Below are positions 24,787-32,944 of a stretch of DNA of 35,296 bases, one piece after another (the stretch's first letter is position 1; every line of letters begins with the position of its first letter). The stretch is taken from assembly GCA_003563895.1 (NCBI GenBank), contig PWTK01000063.1:1-35296 (forward strand), given 5' to 3'. The stretch comes from Syntrophomonadaceae bacterium (GTDB lineage Bacteria > Bacillota > Dethiobacteria > DTU022 > UBA8154). A program made the position numbers and the translations under genes. The notes beneath the pieces were generated by a model that saw only the letters and a list, made by a program, of their open reading frames with translations, made no database searches and had not been told where the DNA came from.

Positions 24787-24948
24787 CTATCGAAAAAGGC
24801 GGCAGATGTCTTCACTCCCCCCTTTCTTTTCTGCAAGTTCATAAAATAACAACCTGGCACAGCCTTCATTTCCAAATGCCTGTGAAATCACCGTGTAGCT
24901 GTTTCCAACAGCCCGATAACCATCAACAATTTTGTCTTCGACATTCAA
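24787..24948 (-). CDS. Small protein of 53 residues
   Basis: A frame too short for usual gene calling: TTG at 24948 with AAGGAG seven bases upstream, reading MNVEDKIVDGYRAVGN and ending EDICRLFR. Upstream, TTAACA (24996-24991 area) and TAAGAT about 18 bp apart look like a promoter in an AT-rich stretch. The start MNVEDKIVDGYRAV recalls small Firmicute proteins with repeated 'ENKVVEGYK' units, but the rest does not follow that pattern and it may be a decayed member. Function unknown; it is a single gene downstream of selB. Confidence 0.45.
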   Translation of the reverse strand: MNVEDKIVDGYRAVGNSYTVISQAFGNEGCARLLFYELAEKKGGSEDICRLFR

Positions 24949-25078
24949 AAAAGATCTCCTTCTTTTTTTATCTTATTAATAAATATTTTACCCTGTTAAT
25001 TAATGAAGAGGGAAAGTAATTTCCCTGTTGCCTGGATCAAAAAGAGGGGACGCGCAGGCGAATAAGTTTTCCAGGGGG

Positions 25079-26992
25079 TTACCCTTTTCCACTACTGCTG
25101 TTTTTGGGCAGCTTCAAAGGCACTCTCTCGTCTCCGACCCGCCTGGTAAAGCGGCAGCCGTCAAAATGTTCCAGGAGCGCCTGGGCGTATTTGCGCGAAG
25201 TCTGCAAATGATCGCGGTACTGCGCCAGGGTAATGCTCCGGTTTTCTTGGAGATGCTTCATCAACTCTTCCAGGCAGCGCCGGTAAACGCTGCCGTGCAG
25301 GAAAATCTCTTCGGAAACCTTAACCAGCAGGCCGCGGTGAATAAGATGTTCCAGCAGCGCCTCTCCTTCCTCTTCACCGATGCCCAGCAAGGACCACAAC
25401 TCTCCCGGCGGAGGAGGGTTCAACCCTTTTTCCTCAAAAATGGCCAGCAGGCGCTCAATATTATCCTTCTGCTTTTTGTTCGGCTCTGGAATAAAACCTT
25501 TCCGAAACACCAGATCACCTGAAACGTCGATTTCTCCCCTTTTTCTCAATCCTTCCAACAGCTTGTCAAATGTCCGCTGGGTAATCCCCTCAGGAAGGGC
25601 TGACAAGAGCCGGGCCCTTGGCATTCCCGGAGCCAGGTTGTTTCTCTGATGAAAACGCTCCAGCTCTCGAATCACTTGTGCCTCCCATTCCTCTAAAATG
25701 GAGGTCGGAACGTAATAATCCCCCAGCAGTCGGACCCGGTTTTCCTGCAAGGCCTTCTCCAAAAGCTCCTGCAAATGCTGCTTTCCCATCTTGGTCAGCT
25801 TCGAGAGTTCCTCCAGGGCAGCCCCTTTCCTTTCCTTCAATCTTTCCAGCACATAAGGCAGCGGATCTTCTTTCTCCATCTCCTGGAGCCGCTGGATCAC
25901 TTCCCGCTTAAACCTTTTATGACGCGGCGGATGCTCGTCCAGCACCACGCCGCCCCCAATGGTCACCATGGGGGAATAAGAACGGATAATAAAACGATCT
26001 CCCCGCTTGGCCACCAAGGGTTTGTCCAGGCGGCACTGCACATATCCCTCTTCTCCCGGCGGGAGTTCGTCTTTTCCCAGGAGGATTAACCTGGCAACCA
26101 CCCGGGCTGTGCCCAGGTAAAAATGCACGGGGGTTCTGTTGGACAGAGGTGTAATCTTCTTGGAAAGAAGCTGTACCCTGGCATCGCAGGCACGGGTTAA
26201 CTGGAAATACCCGGGTGCTGCCACAACGCTGCCCCGGGTCACCTGGCTTTTTTCCAGTCCTACCAGGTTAAGGGCCACTCTCTGGCCCGCCAGCGCTTCA
26301 CTTACCGCTTTTCCGTGAATATGCATCCCCCTTACCCGAAACTCTTTGCCGGGAGGCAGCACCTCCACCATCTCGCCTATCCTGACCTTTCCGCTGACCA
26401 GTGTCCCGGTAATCACGCTGCCAAAGCCGGATACAGAAAAAATCCTGTCGATGGGCAGGTAAAGGGGGGCATCGATGTCCCTGGAAGATATGGTGCTCCC
26501 CAGTTCTACAACAGCCTCCTTGAGCTCTTCAATACCCTCCCCCGTAACCGAAGAAACTTTATAAAGCGGCGCATCCTGGAGAAACGTCTCCTGGAGATAC
26601 TCTCTCACTTCTTCTTCGACCAACTCCAGCCATTCCTCATCCACCAGGTCAATTTTTGTGATGACCACCAGTCCCTTCTTGATCTGCAGCAGCCCCAGAA
26701 TTTCCATATGTTCCCTGGTTTGGGGCATGACCCCTTCGGCGGCATCGATCACGAGCAGCACAAGGTCGATACCGCCAATACCGGCCAGCATGTTGTGGAT
26801 GAACCTCTCGTGGCCCGGGACATCGATCACCCCGGCCAGCTGGCCGTTGGGAAAGTGGAAAGCGGCAAAGCCAATATCGATGGAGACTCCCCTTTCCTTC
26901 TCTTCCCTTAAGCGGTCCGTATCAACCCCTGTCAGAGCCTTGATCAGTTCCGTCTTGCCGTGATCCACGTGCCCCGCTGTCCCGATGATCAT
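25079..26992 (-). CDS. selB: Selenocysteine-specific elongation factor SelB
   Basis: GTPase that brings selenocysteinyl-tRNA to the ribosome at UGA codons followed by a SECIS hairpin. The frame is open to 27046, but ATG at 26992 gives the family start MIIGTAGHVDHGKTELI and about 637 aa. Motifs are G1 GHVDHGKT, G3 DVPGHERF and G4 TKIDLVD, then beta-barrel domains II and III, and a C-terminal half of winged-helix domains (about 385-637) that binds the SECIS. It lies about 87 bp after selA. The C-terminal tail ends in a short Ser/Gly/Lys stretch. Confidence 0.96.
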   Translation of the reverse strand: MIIGTAGHVDHGKTELIKALTGVDTDRLREEKERGVSIDIGFAAFHFPNGQLAGVIDVPGHERFIHNMLAGIGGIDLVLLVIDAAEGVMPQTREHMEILGLLQIKKGLVVITKIDLVDEEWLELVEEEVREYLQETFLQDAPLYKVSSVTGEGIEELKEAVVELGSTISSRDIDAPLYLPIDRIFSVSGFGSVITGTLVSGKVRIGEMVEVLPPGKEFRVRGMHIHGKAVSEALAGQRVALNLVGLEKSQVTRGSVVAAPGYFQLTRACDARVQLLSKKITPLSNRTPVHFYLGTARVVARLILLGKDELPPGEEGYVQCRLDKPLVAKRGDRFIIRSYSPMVTIGGGVVLDEHPPRHKRFKREVIQRLQEMEKEDPLPYVLERLKERKGAALEELSKLTKMGKQHLQELLEKALQENRVRLLGDYYVPTSILEEWEAQVIRELERFHQRNNLAPGMPRARLLSALPEGITQRTFDKLLEGLRKRGEIDVSGDLVFRKGFIPEPNKKQKDNIERLLAIFEEKGLNPPPPGELWSLLGIGEEEGEALLEHLIHRGLLVKVSEEIFLHGSVYRRCLEELMKHLQENRSITLAQYRDHLQTSRKYAQALLEHFDGCRFTRRVGDERVPLKLPKNSSSGKG

Positions 26993-27079
26993 CTTTTGGC
27001 AAAACCCTCCCATGCACACATTTCCCTGGCGGATATTTTTTCGCAATATGTTCCTGCAGGTAGCCGCAGCTCGGCTTGT

Positions 27080-28540
27080 TCAAACGAGATGGCGGTCTTC
27101 ATTATACCCCGCTCCCCCTTTCAGGACGGCAGCCACAGCATCCAAAAGCATGTTCACTTCGTTTTCCCGAACGGTTCTCATATCCAGCAGCACCCGGTTT
27201 TCTCTTACCCTCGGGACAACCGGAGGATCGGCCATGCGCAGCCTCGAGGCCAACACCTCGGATTTTACATCTTGATGCTCCAGCCCTACCTGAAAGCTCG
27301 GCAGGGATGCCAGGGGAAGGGAACCGCCACCGACCCGGGCCTTTTCGGTAAAAATATTGATCCGGAAACTCCCGCCCAGCCGGCTCTGCAGCTCCTCTGC
27401 CACCCGCTGCGCCCTGGCTTTTATGTCTTCCGCCGGTGAGGTAAGCATATTCAGTACCGGAATATCTTTTAACGCTGTTCGCTCATCCAGATAGAGTCGC
27501 AGCGTCGCCTCCAGGGCTGCCAGAGTCAACTTGTCCACCCTCAACGCCCTGGCCATCTGGTTGCGCTTGATCTGCCGGACGTAACGCTGTTCCCCGACAA
27601 TAATGCCGGCCTGGGGACCGCCGAGCAGCTTGTCGCCGCTAAAGGTAACCAGGTCTACACCGGCAGCAATGGAATCGGAAACCATGGGTTCCCTGGGCAG
27701 CCCGTAAAGAGTAAGGTCCAGCAGCACCCCGCTGCCCAGGTCCTCCATCACAGGCAGGTTGTTATTATGGGCCAACCGAACCAGGGAAGCGGGATCAACT
27801 TCCGCGGTAAATCCCAACACCCGGTAGTTGCTGGTGTGTACCTTCAACATCAGGGCGGTATGCTCCGTCACGGCATCCCGGTAATCCCGGAGATAACACT
27901 TGTTTGTCGTCCCTACTTCTACCAGTCGCGCTCCACTTCGGGCCATTACTTCCGGGATGCGAAAAGACCCACCGATTTCCACCAGCTCTCCCCGGGAAAC
28001 GATCACTTCGCGACCGAAAGCAGCGGTGTTTAACGCAAGAAAAACAGCTCCGGCGTTATTGTTTACTACCAGTGCATCCTCAGCTCCGGTGAGCCAGCAC
28101 AGGAGCTCTTCCACGTGTTCATGGCGTGTGGTCCTTTTGCCGGATTTCAGGGAAAACTCCAGGTTGCTGAAATGCCTGCCTACTTCACCGATGGCCTTCA
28201 CCGCCTGAGGAGCCAGGGGAGCTCTGCCCAGGTTGGTGTGCAGCACCACGCCGGTCGCATTTAAAACGGGCTTCAGGTTGTAATCCATTTTTTCCCTTAC
28301 AAGCTGCAGCGCTTCAAAAGCCAGTGAAGGAGGAGATATATCCAGCTGCTGCAGTTCCTCTTCCGAGGCAGCCTGCAAAATAATTTTGCGGCGGCCCTCC
28401 AGCACTTCCCGGACCGAACGCAAAAGAACCTCCCGTGGAAAACGTTCTTCCAGCTCCTGAAAACCTTTTTCCTGCAGCACGCGTTCCACCGCCGGTAAGC
28501 GGCGGAGGTATCTTTTATGAAAATCCTGCGGCAAGACCAT
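27080..28540 (-). CDS. selA: L-seryl-tRNA(Sec) selenium transferase
   Basis: PLP enzyme converting seryl-tRNA(Sec) to selenocysteinyl-tRNA using selenophosphate. The 486 aa product has the N-terminal tRNA-binding region (LPAVERVLQEKGF), the segment NATGVVLHTNLGRAPL (94-109), LVVNNNAGAVFLAL and the PLP lysine Lys304 in FSGDKLLGGPQAG. The ATG follows GGAAGGGGGG. It is the first gene of selA-selB. A MITE-like element ends only 43 bp upstream and may carry or displace its promoter. No selC (tRNA-Sec) or selD was found in the window. Confidence 0.96.
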   Translation of the reverse strand: MVLPQDFHKRYLRRLPAVERVLQEKGFQELEERFPREVLLRSVREVLEGRRKIILQAASEEELQQLDISPPSLAFEALQLVREKMDYNLKPVLNATGVVLHTNLGRAPLAPQAVKAIGEVGRHFSNLEFSLKSGKRTTRHEHVEELLCWLTGAEDALVVNNNAGAVFLALNTAAFGREVIVSRGELVEIGGSFRIPEVMARSGARLVEVGTTNKCYLRDYRDAVTEHTALMLKVHTSNYRVLGFTAEVDPASLVRLAHNNNLPVMEDLGSGVLLDLTLYGLPREPMVSDSIAAGVDLVTFSGDKLLGGPQAGIIVGEQRYVRQIKRNQMARALRVDKLTLAALEATLRLYLDERTALKDIPVLNMLTSPAEDIKARAQRVAEELQSRLGGSFRINIFTEKARVGGGSLPLASLPSFQVGLEHQDVKSEVLASRLRMADPPVVPRVRENRVLLDMRTVRENEVNMLLDAVAAVLKGGAGYNEDRHLV

Positions 28541-28583
28541 TCCCCCCTTCCAAACCCGGCTTTTTTCTTTATGGCTGTCCGAC

Positions 28584-28698
28584 TAACTCAGGAAAGGGCA
28601 GTGTCTTGGTAACAATCTCGCAAATATGCTCATACCCGCACCTGTGGCACTGGAATCCATTTAGCCAGTGCATCATTTATAAAGGGTTCCTGAGCTAA
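28584..28698 (-). mobile_element. MITE-like element copy 1, with zinc-ribbon peptide
   Basis: About 115 bp that match 30880-30996 in opposite orientation. The ends read ACTCAGGAA and TTCCTGAGC, so they form a 9-bp terminal inverted repeat (one mismatch at the edge). Read on the minus strand, the interior encodes WLNGFQCHRCGYEH, continuing IVTKTLPFPELVG. That resembles the N-terminal zinc ribbon of IS1595-type transposases (RWPNGFxCPRCG). No catalytic part is present. Confidence 0.6.
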
Positions 28699-28990
28699 AT
28701 CGATAATCATTTTTTTCTTTATGCGCAAGAAAAACTTCGCATACGCTGTTCGTCTGCCCCCTTAACATCTAATATCCGCTGCCGGCAGTAAGGGGCTTGT
28801 TTAGACACAACCGCTTCCGGCCCGCTGGTCATTTGTGCCATTTTCAAATGCAAGCTGTCTATTATTGACTCTTCCTATAAGTTCGATATTTTTGTATTGT
28901 TATATTTTACCATGTGACGCAGTTACAAGCTTTCATCGATTTTAAGACATCTTGGTTTGCTAAATTTATCGATATTTTCGGAAGAGCCCT
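28699..28990. other. AT-rich gap upstream of the sel genes
   Basis: No gene seen. It contains an isolated ATTATTGACTCTTCC motif (about 28860-28874), the same opening as the R repeats, and two ATCGATAT-like sites. It may be a further decayed repeat copy. Confidence 0.35.
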
Positions 28991-29150
28991 ATTATTGACC
29001 CTTCGCCCGGAGCAGGTATATTTTCGCCCTTCTGACGGTAGTGCCGCCGGCTTGCGGGGTCATGGGTTGCCGCCGGCGTCAAAGAGAGCTTCATAAAGCG
29101 GCGCCCCTCCTCTTGTGAGGGCATGGGGGTTTATCCTGAAAATGCACGTC
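28991..29150 (+). repeat. Dispersed repeat R, copy 2 (long form)
   Basis: Starts ATTATTGACCCTTCGCCCGG and ends CCTGAAAATGCACGTC. Compared with copy 3 it has about 60 extra bases in the middle (near 29033-29096), which hold an internal GCCGCCGGC pair. Outer arms GACCC (28997-29001) and GGGTT (29127-29131, one G-U pair) and inner arms CCCTC (29105-29109) and GAGGG (29117-29121) can form a nested hairpin. It lies head-to-tail with copy 3. Confidence 0.6.
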
Positions 29151-29154
29151 TTTT

Positions 29155-29255
29155 ATTATTGACCCTTCGCCTGGAGCAGGTGCATTATCGTCCTTCTGGT
29201 GGCGCCCCCACCTTAGGGGGTCATAGGGGTCTATTCGCAAATCACGGCACGTCAT
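29155..29255 (+). repeat. Dispersed repeat R, copy 3
   Basis: Starts ATTATTGACCCTTCGCCTGG and ends GGCACGTCATT. Outer arms GACCC (29161-29165) and GGGTC (29227-29231) and inner arms CCCCC (29205-29209) and GGGGG (29216-29220) form the same nested hairpin as in copy 2 with different bases. From here to 29504 I see nothing that I can name. Confidence 0.6.
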
Positions 29256-29504
29256 TATTCAATTCTATGCCGCGACGCCATTTCCTCCTCACGGAAGAAC
29301 GGCACAGCAGTCGCCCGCTCACAAATAGTTTCCAGGGCGGCCTCGATCCCTGTAGGGCGGGCGGACCAGAAAGAGCTGGGTCAGGAAAGGACACAAAGAC
29401 CACGTTTAACTGCGCCGAGCAAAGAATTAAACATAAAGTTTTTCACGGCTCCATTTCAATCCCCCCGCTCTCCCCGACCGTTTATGGTCTTTCCCGCTCT
29501 TTTT

Positions 29505-29918
29505 CTATTCTCCCATCACCTTGATAATGGCCCTTTTCGGGCGTCGCCCGTCGAACTCGGCATAGAAAACTTCCTGCCATGGACCAAAATCCAGCCTCCC
29601 GTCGGTTACGGGAATGATCACCTGGTGCCCGATCAGCATATTTTTCAAGTGCGCGTCGCCGTTGTCTTCACCGGTACGGTGGTGGTGATAGTCCTTGCGA
29701 TAAGGAGCCAGCCTTTCCAACATGGCATCGATATCCCCGATCAGCCCCTCCTCGTTGTCATTGATATACACCCCGGCGGTAAGATGCATGGCTGAAACCA
29801 GCACCATACCCTCCCTGATCCCGCTCCGCTTCAAGGCCTCTTCCACCCTGGACGTAATATTGATATACTCCCTCCGCTTTTCCGTATTGAACGTGAGGTA
29901 CTCGGTATGAAACTGCAC
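29505..29918 (-). CDS. YjbQ-family protein (UPF0047, secondary thiamine-phosphate synthase type)
   Basis: 137 aa single-domain protein with all family segments: [52 protein letters not shown] and [19 protein letters not shown]. The conserved histidines and acids suggest a metal or phosphate site. YjbQ homologues can partly replace thiamine-phosphate synthase, but their natural role is unsettled. The frame extends to an ATG at 29933, but its first codons hold GGGAGGG, which is the ribosome site for GTG at 29918. The latter gives the family start. It is a single gene, 200 bp downstream of the zinc-finger gene. Confidence 0.9.
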   Translation of the reverse strand: MQFHTEYLTFNTEKRREYINITSRVEEALKRSGIREGMVLVSAMHLTAGVYINDNEEGLIGDIDAMLERLAPYRKDYHHHRTGEDNGDAHLKNMLIGHQVIIPVTDGRLDFGPWQEVFYAEFDGRRPKRAIIKVMGE

Positions 29919-29995
29919 CTGACTCCCTCCCATAAATGAGACTTGGACAACGCCAAAAACCCTATTTCAAACACACTTTTTTGGATGGACAGGGG

Positions 29996-30032
29996 AGAAA
30001 AAGCAAACGTCCTCCTTTGTGTCCTGGAGGAC
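29996..30032 (-). terminator. Terminator after the small zinc-finger gene
   Basis: On the minus strand a perfect seven-pair stem GTCCTCC/GGAGGAC (30032-30009) with a ten-base loop, followed after a few bases by five T. Confidence 0.6.
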
Positions 30033-30119
30033 AAAGACAGGACCAAGAAGGACATCTGTTAGAAGAATAATGAAGTGCCGCTTTCAATCCAGCCGTTTAC
30101 CGCAAGTACAGCCCTGCAG

Positions 30120-30296
30120 TCACTCCATGCTGCTGCGCTCTTTGTGTTTGCATCCCATGCATAAAAAATCTACATCACCGTCACTCCAGACAACCACGAT
30201 CCCCTGCTCTCCATCGCAAACGGGGCATTTGATGACATGGCTGTTTATCACCCGGGCTTCAAACTCTTCACCGACTCCATAATCTTCCTCGGCCAT
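30120..30296 (-). CDS. Small zinc-finger protein of unknown function
   Basis: 58 aa acidic protein beginning MAEEDYGVGEEFEARV with two cysteine pairs, CPVC and CMGC, 23 residues apart, which probably bind one zinc. The frame is open to 30347, but ATG at 30296 has AGGAGG ten bases upstream. I do not recognise the family. It has its own terminator downstream. Confidence 0.7.
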   Translation of the reverse strand: MAEEDYGVGEEFEARVINSHVIKCPVCDGEQGIVVVWSDGDVDFLCMGCKHKERSSME

Positions 30297-30428
30297 CAGC
30301 AAATAACCTCCTAATCTTAAATAATCTTCGATGGTGCTGCCCTGCAAGCATGAATTCCTTGCCCACTGCCTTTTATACTACATGCAAAGTCACATTTCCT
30401 GCTCTGCTCGGGCAAATAATTCCAAACA

Positions 30429-30457
30429 TAAAAATCCCTGCAGGGTTCCGCAGGGAT
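30429..30457 (-). terminator. Terminator of the coiled-coil gene
   Basis: Stem ATCCCTGC/GCAGGGAT with an eight-base loop (30457-30434 on the minus strand) followed by five T. The reverse strand also has a T-rich tail, so it may work both ways. Confidence 0.8.
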
Positions 30458-30545
30458 ATTTAAGTAACATTACACCTGTCGCTAACGTGATCAAAGGTGA
30501 GTGAAGCAGGCTCAATGGATAATTTTATTTAGCTAAAGTGATTAA

Positions 30546-30821
30546 TTAAGACAGGAGGTCTTTTAGTTGTTGTTTTACGTCACTTGCTCCTTTATCCACT
30601 TCATTCTTTACGTTCTCCCATGTCTTATCGCTTGTTTCCTTTATTGTTTTCAGCTTGTTTTGTACTTCTTCAATATTCGCTTCCAATTCTTTGATCTTTT
30701 CCTGTTGTTCTATCTTCTTTTCCGCTTTTTCCTTTTCCGTCTGGGCTTTGAGTTTTTCTATATCCGCTTTCCATTCCTTCAACTGGGCTTCCATTTTTTC
30801 TTGATAAGCCTCTTTCTCCAA
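30546..30821 (-). CDS. Small coiled-coil protein
   Basis: 91 aa, almost entirely Glu, Lys, Gln and Ala in heptads (residues about 1-70; KEAYQEKMEAQLKEW then KLKAQTEKEKAEKK), ending in an amphipathic segment DKGASDVKQQLKDLLS. It resembles small stress-related coiled-coil proteins of the sll1863 type. An ATG at 30842 exists, but GAGGGAGGG lies inside that extension, six bases before TTG at 30821, which is the preferred start. MITE copy 2 begins about 60 bp upstream. No partner gene nearby. Confidence 0.75.
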   Translation of the reverse strand: MEKEAYQEKMEAQLKEWKADIEKLKAQTEKEKAEKKIEQQEKIKELEANIEEVQNKLKTIKETSDKTWENVKNEVDKGASDVKQQLKDLLS

Positions 30822-30879
30822 TATCAGCCCTCCCTCGTTCATTTTGCTTTATATAATATTGTGATTATCGATTAGCTGT

Positions 30880-30996
30880 TAGCTCAGGAACCCTTTATAC
30901 AATAAGCGCTGGCCAAACGGATTCCAGTGCCCAAGGTGCGGGTATGAACATACTAACGAGATTGTTACCAAGAAACTGCCCTTTCCTGAGCTAATC
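30880..30996 (+). mobile_element. MITE-like element copy 2, with zinc-ribbon peptide
   Basis: Ends AGCTCAGGAA and TTCCTGAGCT form a terminal inverted repeat, and CGATTAGCT/AGCTAATCG extends it outside. The interior (plus strand) encodes RWPNGFQCPRCGYEH, continuing to KKLPFPELIG and a stop. That is close to the zinc-ribbon start of IS1595-type transposases. It is the inverted partner of copy 1, 2.2 kb away, with more intact coding sequence. Confidence 0.65.
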
Positions 30997-31059
30997 GGAT
31001 AGCACCATATAATATATTACAACATTTGTATGAATATTGTCAATATTAAAAATTGGGTC

Positions 31060-31387
31060 GCAAAAAACCGAGGCCAGAACGAGGGCTTTTCACTGCGCCG
31101 GTAGCGATTGAAAAGCTCCGTTAAAAAGACATCTTCACGAATCTGGGGAACCCCAAGATTAAGCCTCTCCACACGGGTGTTCATCTTGCGCAACTTGTAT
31201 CCATTGCGGTCACCTTGGCGTCCCTTAGTTCGTTCATAACTCTCTGCTTACAATTGCCCGGTACGTTGAGCTTCTAAAACTTGACAGAGCACCTCTTTTA
31301 TTAATTTGGCCAAGCTTTCACCGTTTCCTGGGAGAAGGTTTTTAAAATCTCTTCATTTGCGGTAAGCCGGTAGTGGGCCATCGTCAT
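31060..31387 (-). pseudogene. IS256-family transposase remnant
   Basis: Starting at ATG 31387, the minus strand reads MTMAHYRLTANEEILKTF. After a frameshift it continues ESLAKLIKEVLCQVLEAQRT, a TAA stop, AESYERTKGRQGDRNGYKLR and TRVERLNLGVPQIREDVFL, then RYRRSEK and breaks off. These are the N-terminal segments of IS256-type transposases. The catalytic DDE part is missing. A frameshift, an in-frame stop and truncation make it dead. Confidence 0.8.
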
Positions 31388-31553
31388 CCCTCCGGTTTGG
31401 TTAGTCTTTCCAATTACCACTTTACCAAAGGGCAATGGCCTCTTTAAGTGCTAAGCATTTTTTTTTAAAAGAAATCATGGACACCTTTTTAAATAAGCCC
31501 TTCTTTCTGTTGCGTCTCTCCCATCGCAGGAATATCCCTACCGGTTGCCATGC
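31388..31553. other. Gap between the methyltransferase gene and the IS256 remnant
   Basis: 166 bp with A/T runs (31461-31474) and nothing that I can identify. Confidence 0.3.
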
Positions 31554-32351
31554 TCAGGGCCGAATTGCCGGTTTTTGAAAGGAAACCATCCAGAATTTAC
31601 CATCCAGGAGCTTGTGTTCCTTTACCTCCAGGATTTCATCGGGTACCAATTTAACGGGTGGAGCATACGCTTCTCGTTCCGGCAAAAACCGACTAATGGT
31701 GCTTGCAATGACCCCCCGCTTATCTCTAATTGAATCCGTTTCGTCAACGATATACAACTTTGCGCCGGGTTTGGCTACGCGAACCATTTCATCGACAGCC
31801 TTTTTCTTGTCGTTAAAAAAATTGAAGCCTCCCACATGAAACACAACATCAAAAATCTCATCCCCGAAAGGAAGGGCTTCAGCATTCCCCTGGACCAGGC
31901 CGACATTAAGCCCCCATTTTTTCAGGTTTTTCCGGCATTGGCGAAGCATTCCACAGGAAATATCATTACCAAAAAAGTGACCATCAACCCCATGATTTTT
32001 AAAATTCAGCAACTGCTGGCCGGTTCCTACGGAAGTCTCCAGAATGCAATCGCCGGATTTTATCTCCATAATACCGGCAATTTCGAAAAGCCATTGCTTC
32101 AAGTTGAATAAGTTAAACTTGTAAAGCAGATCGTAAAAAAAACTGCCCCAATCGTATGCTTTTTGCTGCTTCCGGTTCCAGCCAAACACATCGTCCCTGC
32201 GCAGGATTACGGGTATTCCGCTTTTCACCATAAAGCGCTCCCCGCTTACCGAGTCTTTCAGGGAAGCGTTTTTCAATACCAGCGGATTGCCGGTATTCGG
32301 GTTTCGCAATAATGAAAGTATTTCTTTTTGTTTGCTTCCCGCTTTATTCAT
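31554..32351 (-). CDS. Class I SAM-dependent methyltransferase
   Basis: 265 aa. The N-terminal 50 residues look like a Trm112-type segment (LLRNPNTGNPLVL, then SGIPVIL), found ahead of UbiE-like methyltransferases. The SAM site reads ILETSVGTGQQLLNFKN (about 103-119), with FFGNDISCGMLRQCRKN and later GNAEALPFGDEIFDVVFHVGG. The substrate is unknown. The ATG has GGGAGG eight bases upstream. It is intact in a zone of broken elements, so it may be recently acquired or selected. Confidence 0.82.
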   Translation of the reverse strand: MNKAGSKQKEILSLLRNPNTGNPLVLKNASLKDSVSGERFMVKSGIPVILRRDDVFGWNRKQQKAYDWGSFFYDLLYKFNLFNLKQWLFEIAGIMEIKSGDCILETSVGTGQQLLNFKNHGVDGHFFGNDISCGMLRQCRKNLKKWGLNVGLVQGNAEALPFGDEIFDVVFHVGGFNFFNDKKKAVDEMVRVAKPGAKLYIVDETDSIRDKRGVIASTISRFLPEREAYAPPVKLVPDEILEVKEHKLLDGKFWMVSFQKPAIRP

Positions 32352-32384
32352 GGGTTTTTCCTCCCACTCATTGTTTTGCTCCTA

Positions 32385-32905
32385 TCAATACACCTCTGAA
32401 AAATATACGGGCAATTTCTGCATCAGGGGCGGTGTAGGCCAGGCTTTTGATAAGTTCTAAAGCGCTCTTGTCAGTTGAATAGTAATGCTGGCCGGTACGG
32501 TTTTTATTGGCAAACGGTTCCGTGTGGCAGCCTCCTGGCCAATGTATTACAACCTTGATTTGATTTTTTCTTCATCTACGCCTGCCGGGATTTCTTCAAT
32601 TATGGCTCTAACAACTCTTTTTTAACTTTATGTCTTTTTGAGGGTCACACCAGACAGCGGCAAGACCATCTGCCATACCCAGCAGTTCTTCTTCATCAAG
32701 CAAGTTTGATGATTCAACCGACATTTCGGCCAGCCTGGTTTCTAATTAATTCGTTTTATTAGGGCGTCATCCCAGCGTTTTTCCAGTTCTAAAGCTACCA
32801 GCCTGTTTTCACGATCTACGGCGTCAAAATGACTGAAACAGCGGCCTGCTTCGTATCTTGCTTGTCCCAGGGCAAGCTCCATAGATTGGCGGCGACAGCC
32901 AAGCA
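32385..32905 (-). pseudogene. Large serine recombinase remnant (C-terminal part)
   Basis: Pieces in three frames on the minus strand add up to the C-terminal part of a large serine recombinase: LGQARYEAGRCFSHFDAVDR and ENRLVALELEKRWDDAL, then ETRLAEMSVES and DGLAAVWCDP, then KRVVRAIIEEI, then KVVIHWPGGCHTE and SLAYTAPDAEIARIF. These segments match the recombinase and zinc-beta-ribbon-associated region in order. At least three frameshifts and loss of the catalytic N-terminus make it dead. It suggests a former integrated mobile element. Confidence 0.7.
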
Positions 32906-32944
32906 GGGTTAGAAATAAACCAATCCCACCGAAGTATTTGCTGA

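Noticed and set aside
24588..24875. A 95-codon minus-strand frame between selB and hdrCB
   Set aside because: It covers an R repeat, has no ribosome site, and competes with the better supported 53-codon frame at 24787-24948.
24450..29500. tRNA-Sec (selC) near selA-selB
   Set aside because: I scanned the gaps for a long tRNA with a UCA anticodon and a T-loop and saw none. This is an eye search only.
28914..29524. Two plus-strand frames sharing a similar peptide (LLLTLR-EQV)
   Set aside because: The similarity comes from the R repeats themselves, read in frame. There is no ribosome site, and copy 1 does not keep the frame.
28560..31010. CRISPR array
   Set aside because: Repeats here occur two or three times with unequal spacing and have transposon-like or hairpin ends. 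There are no regular spacers and no cas genes.
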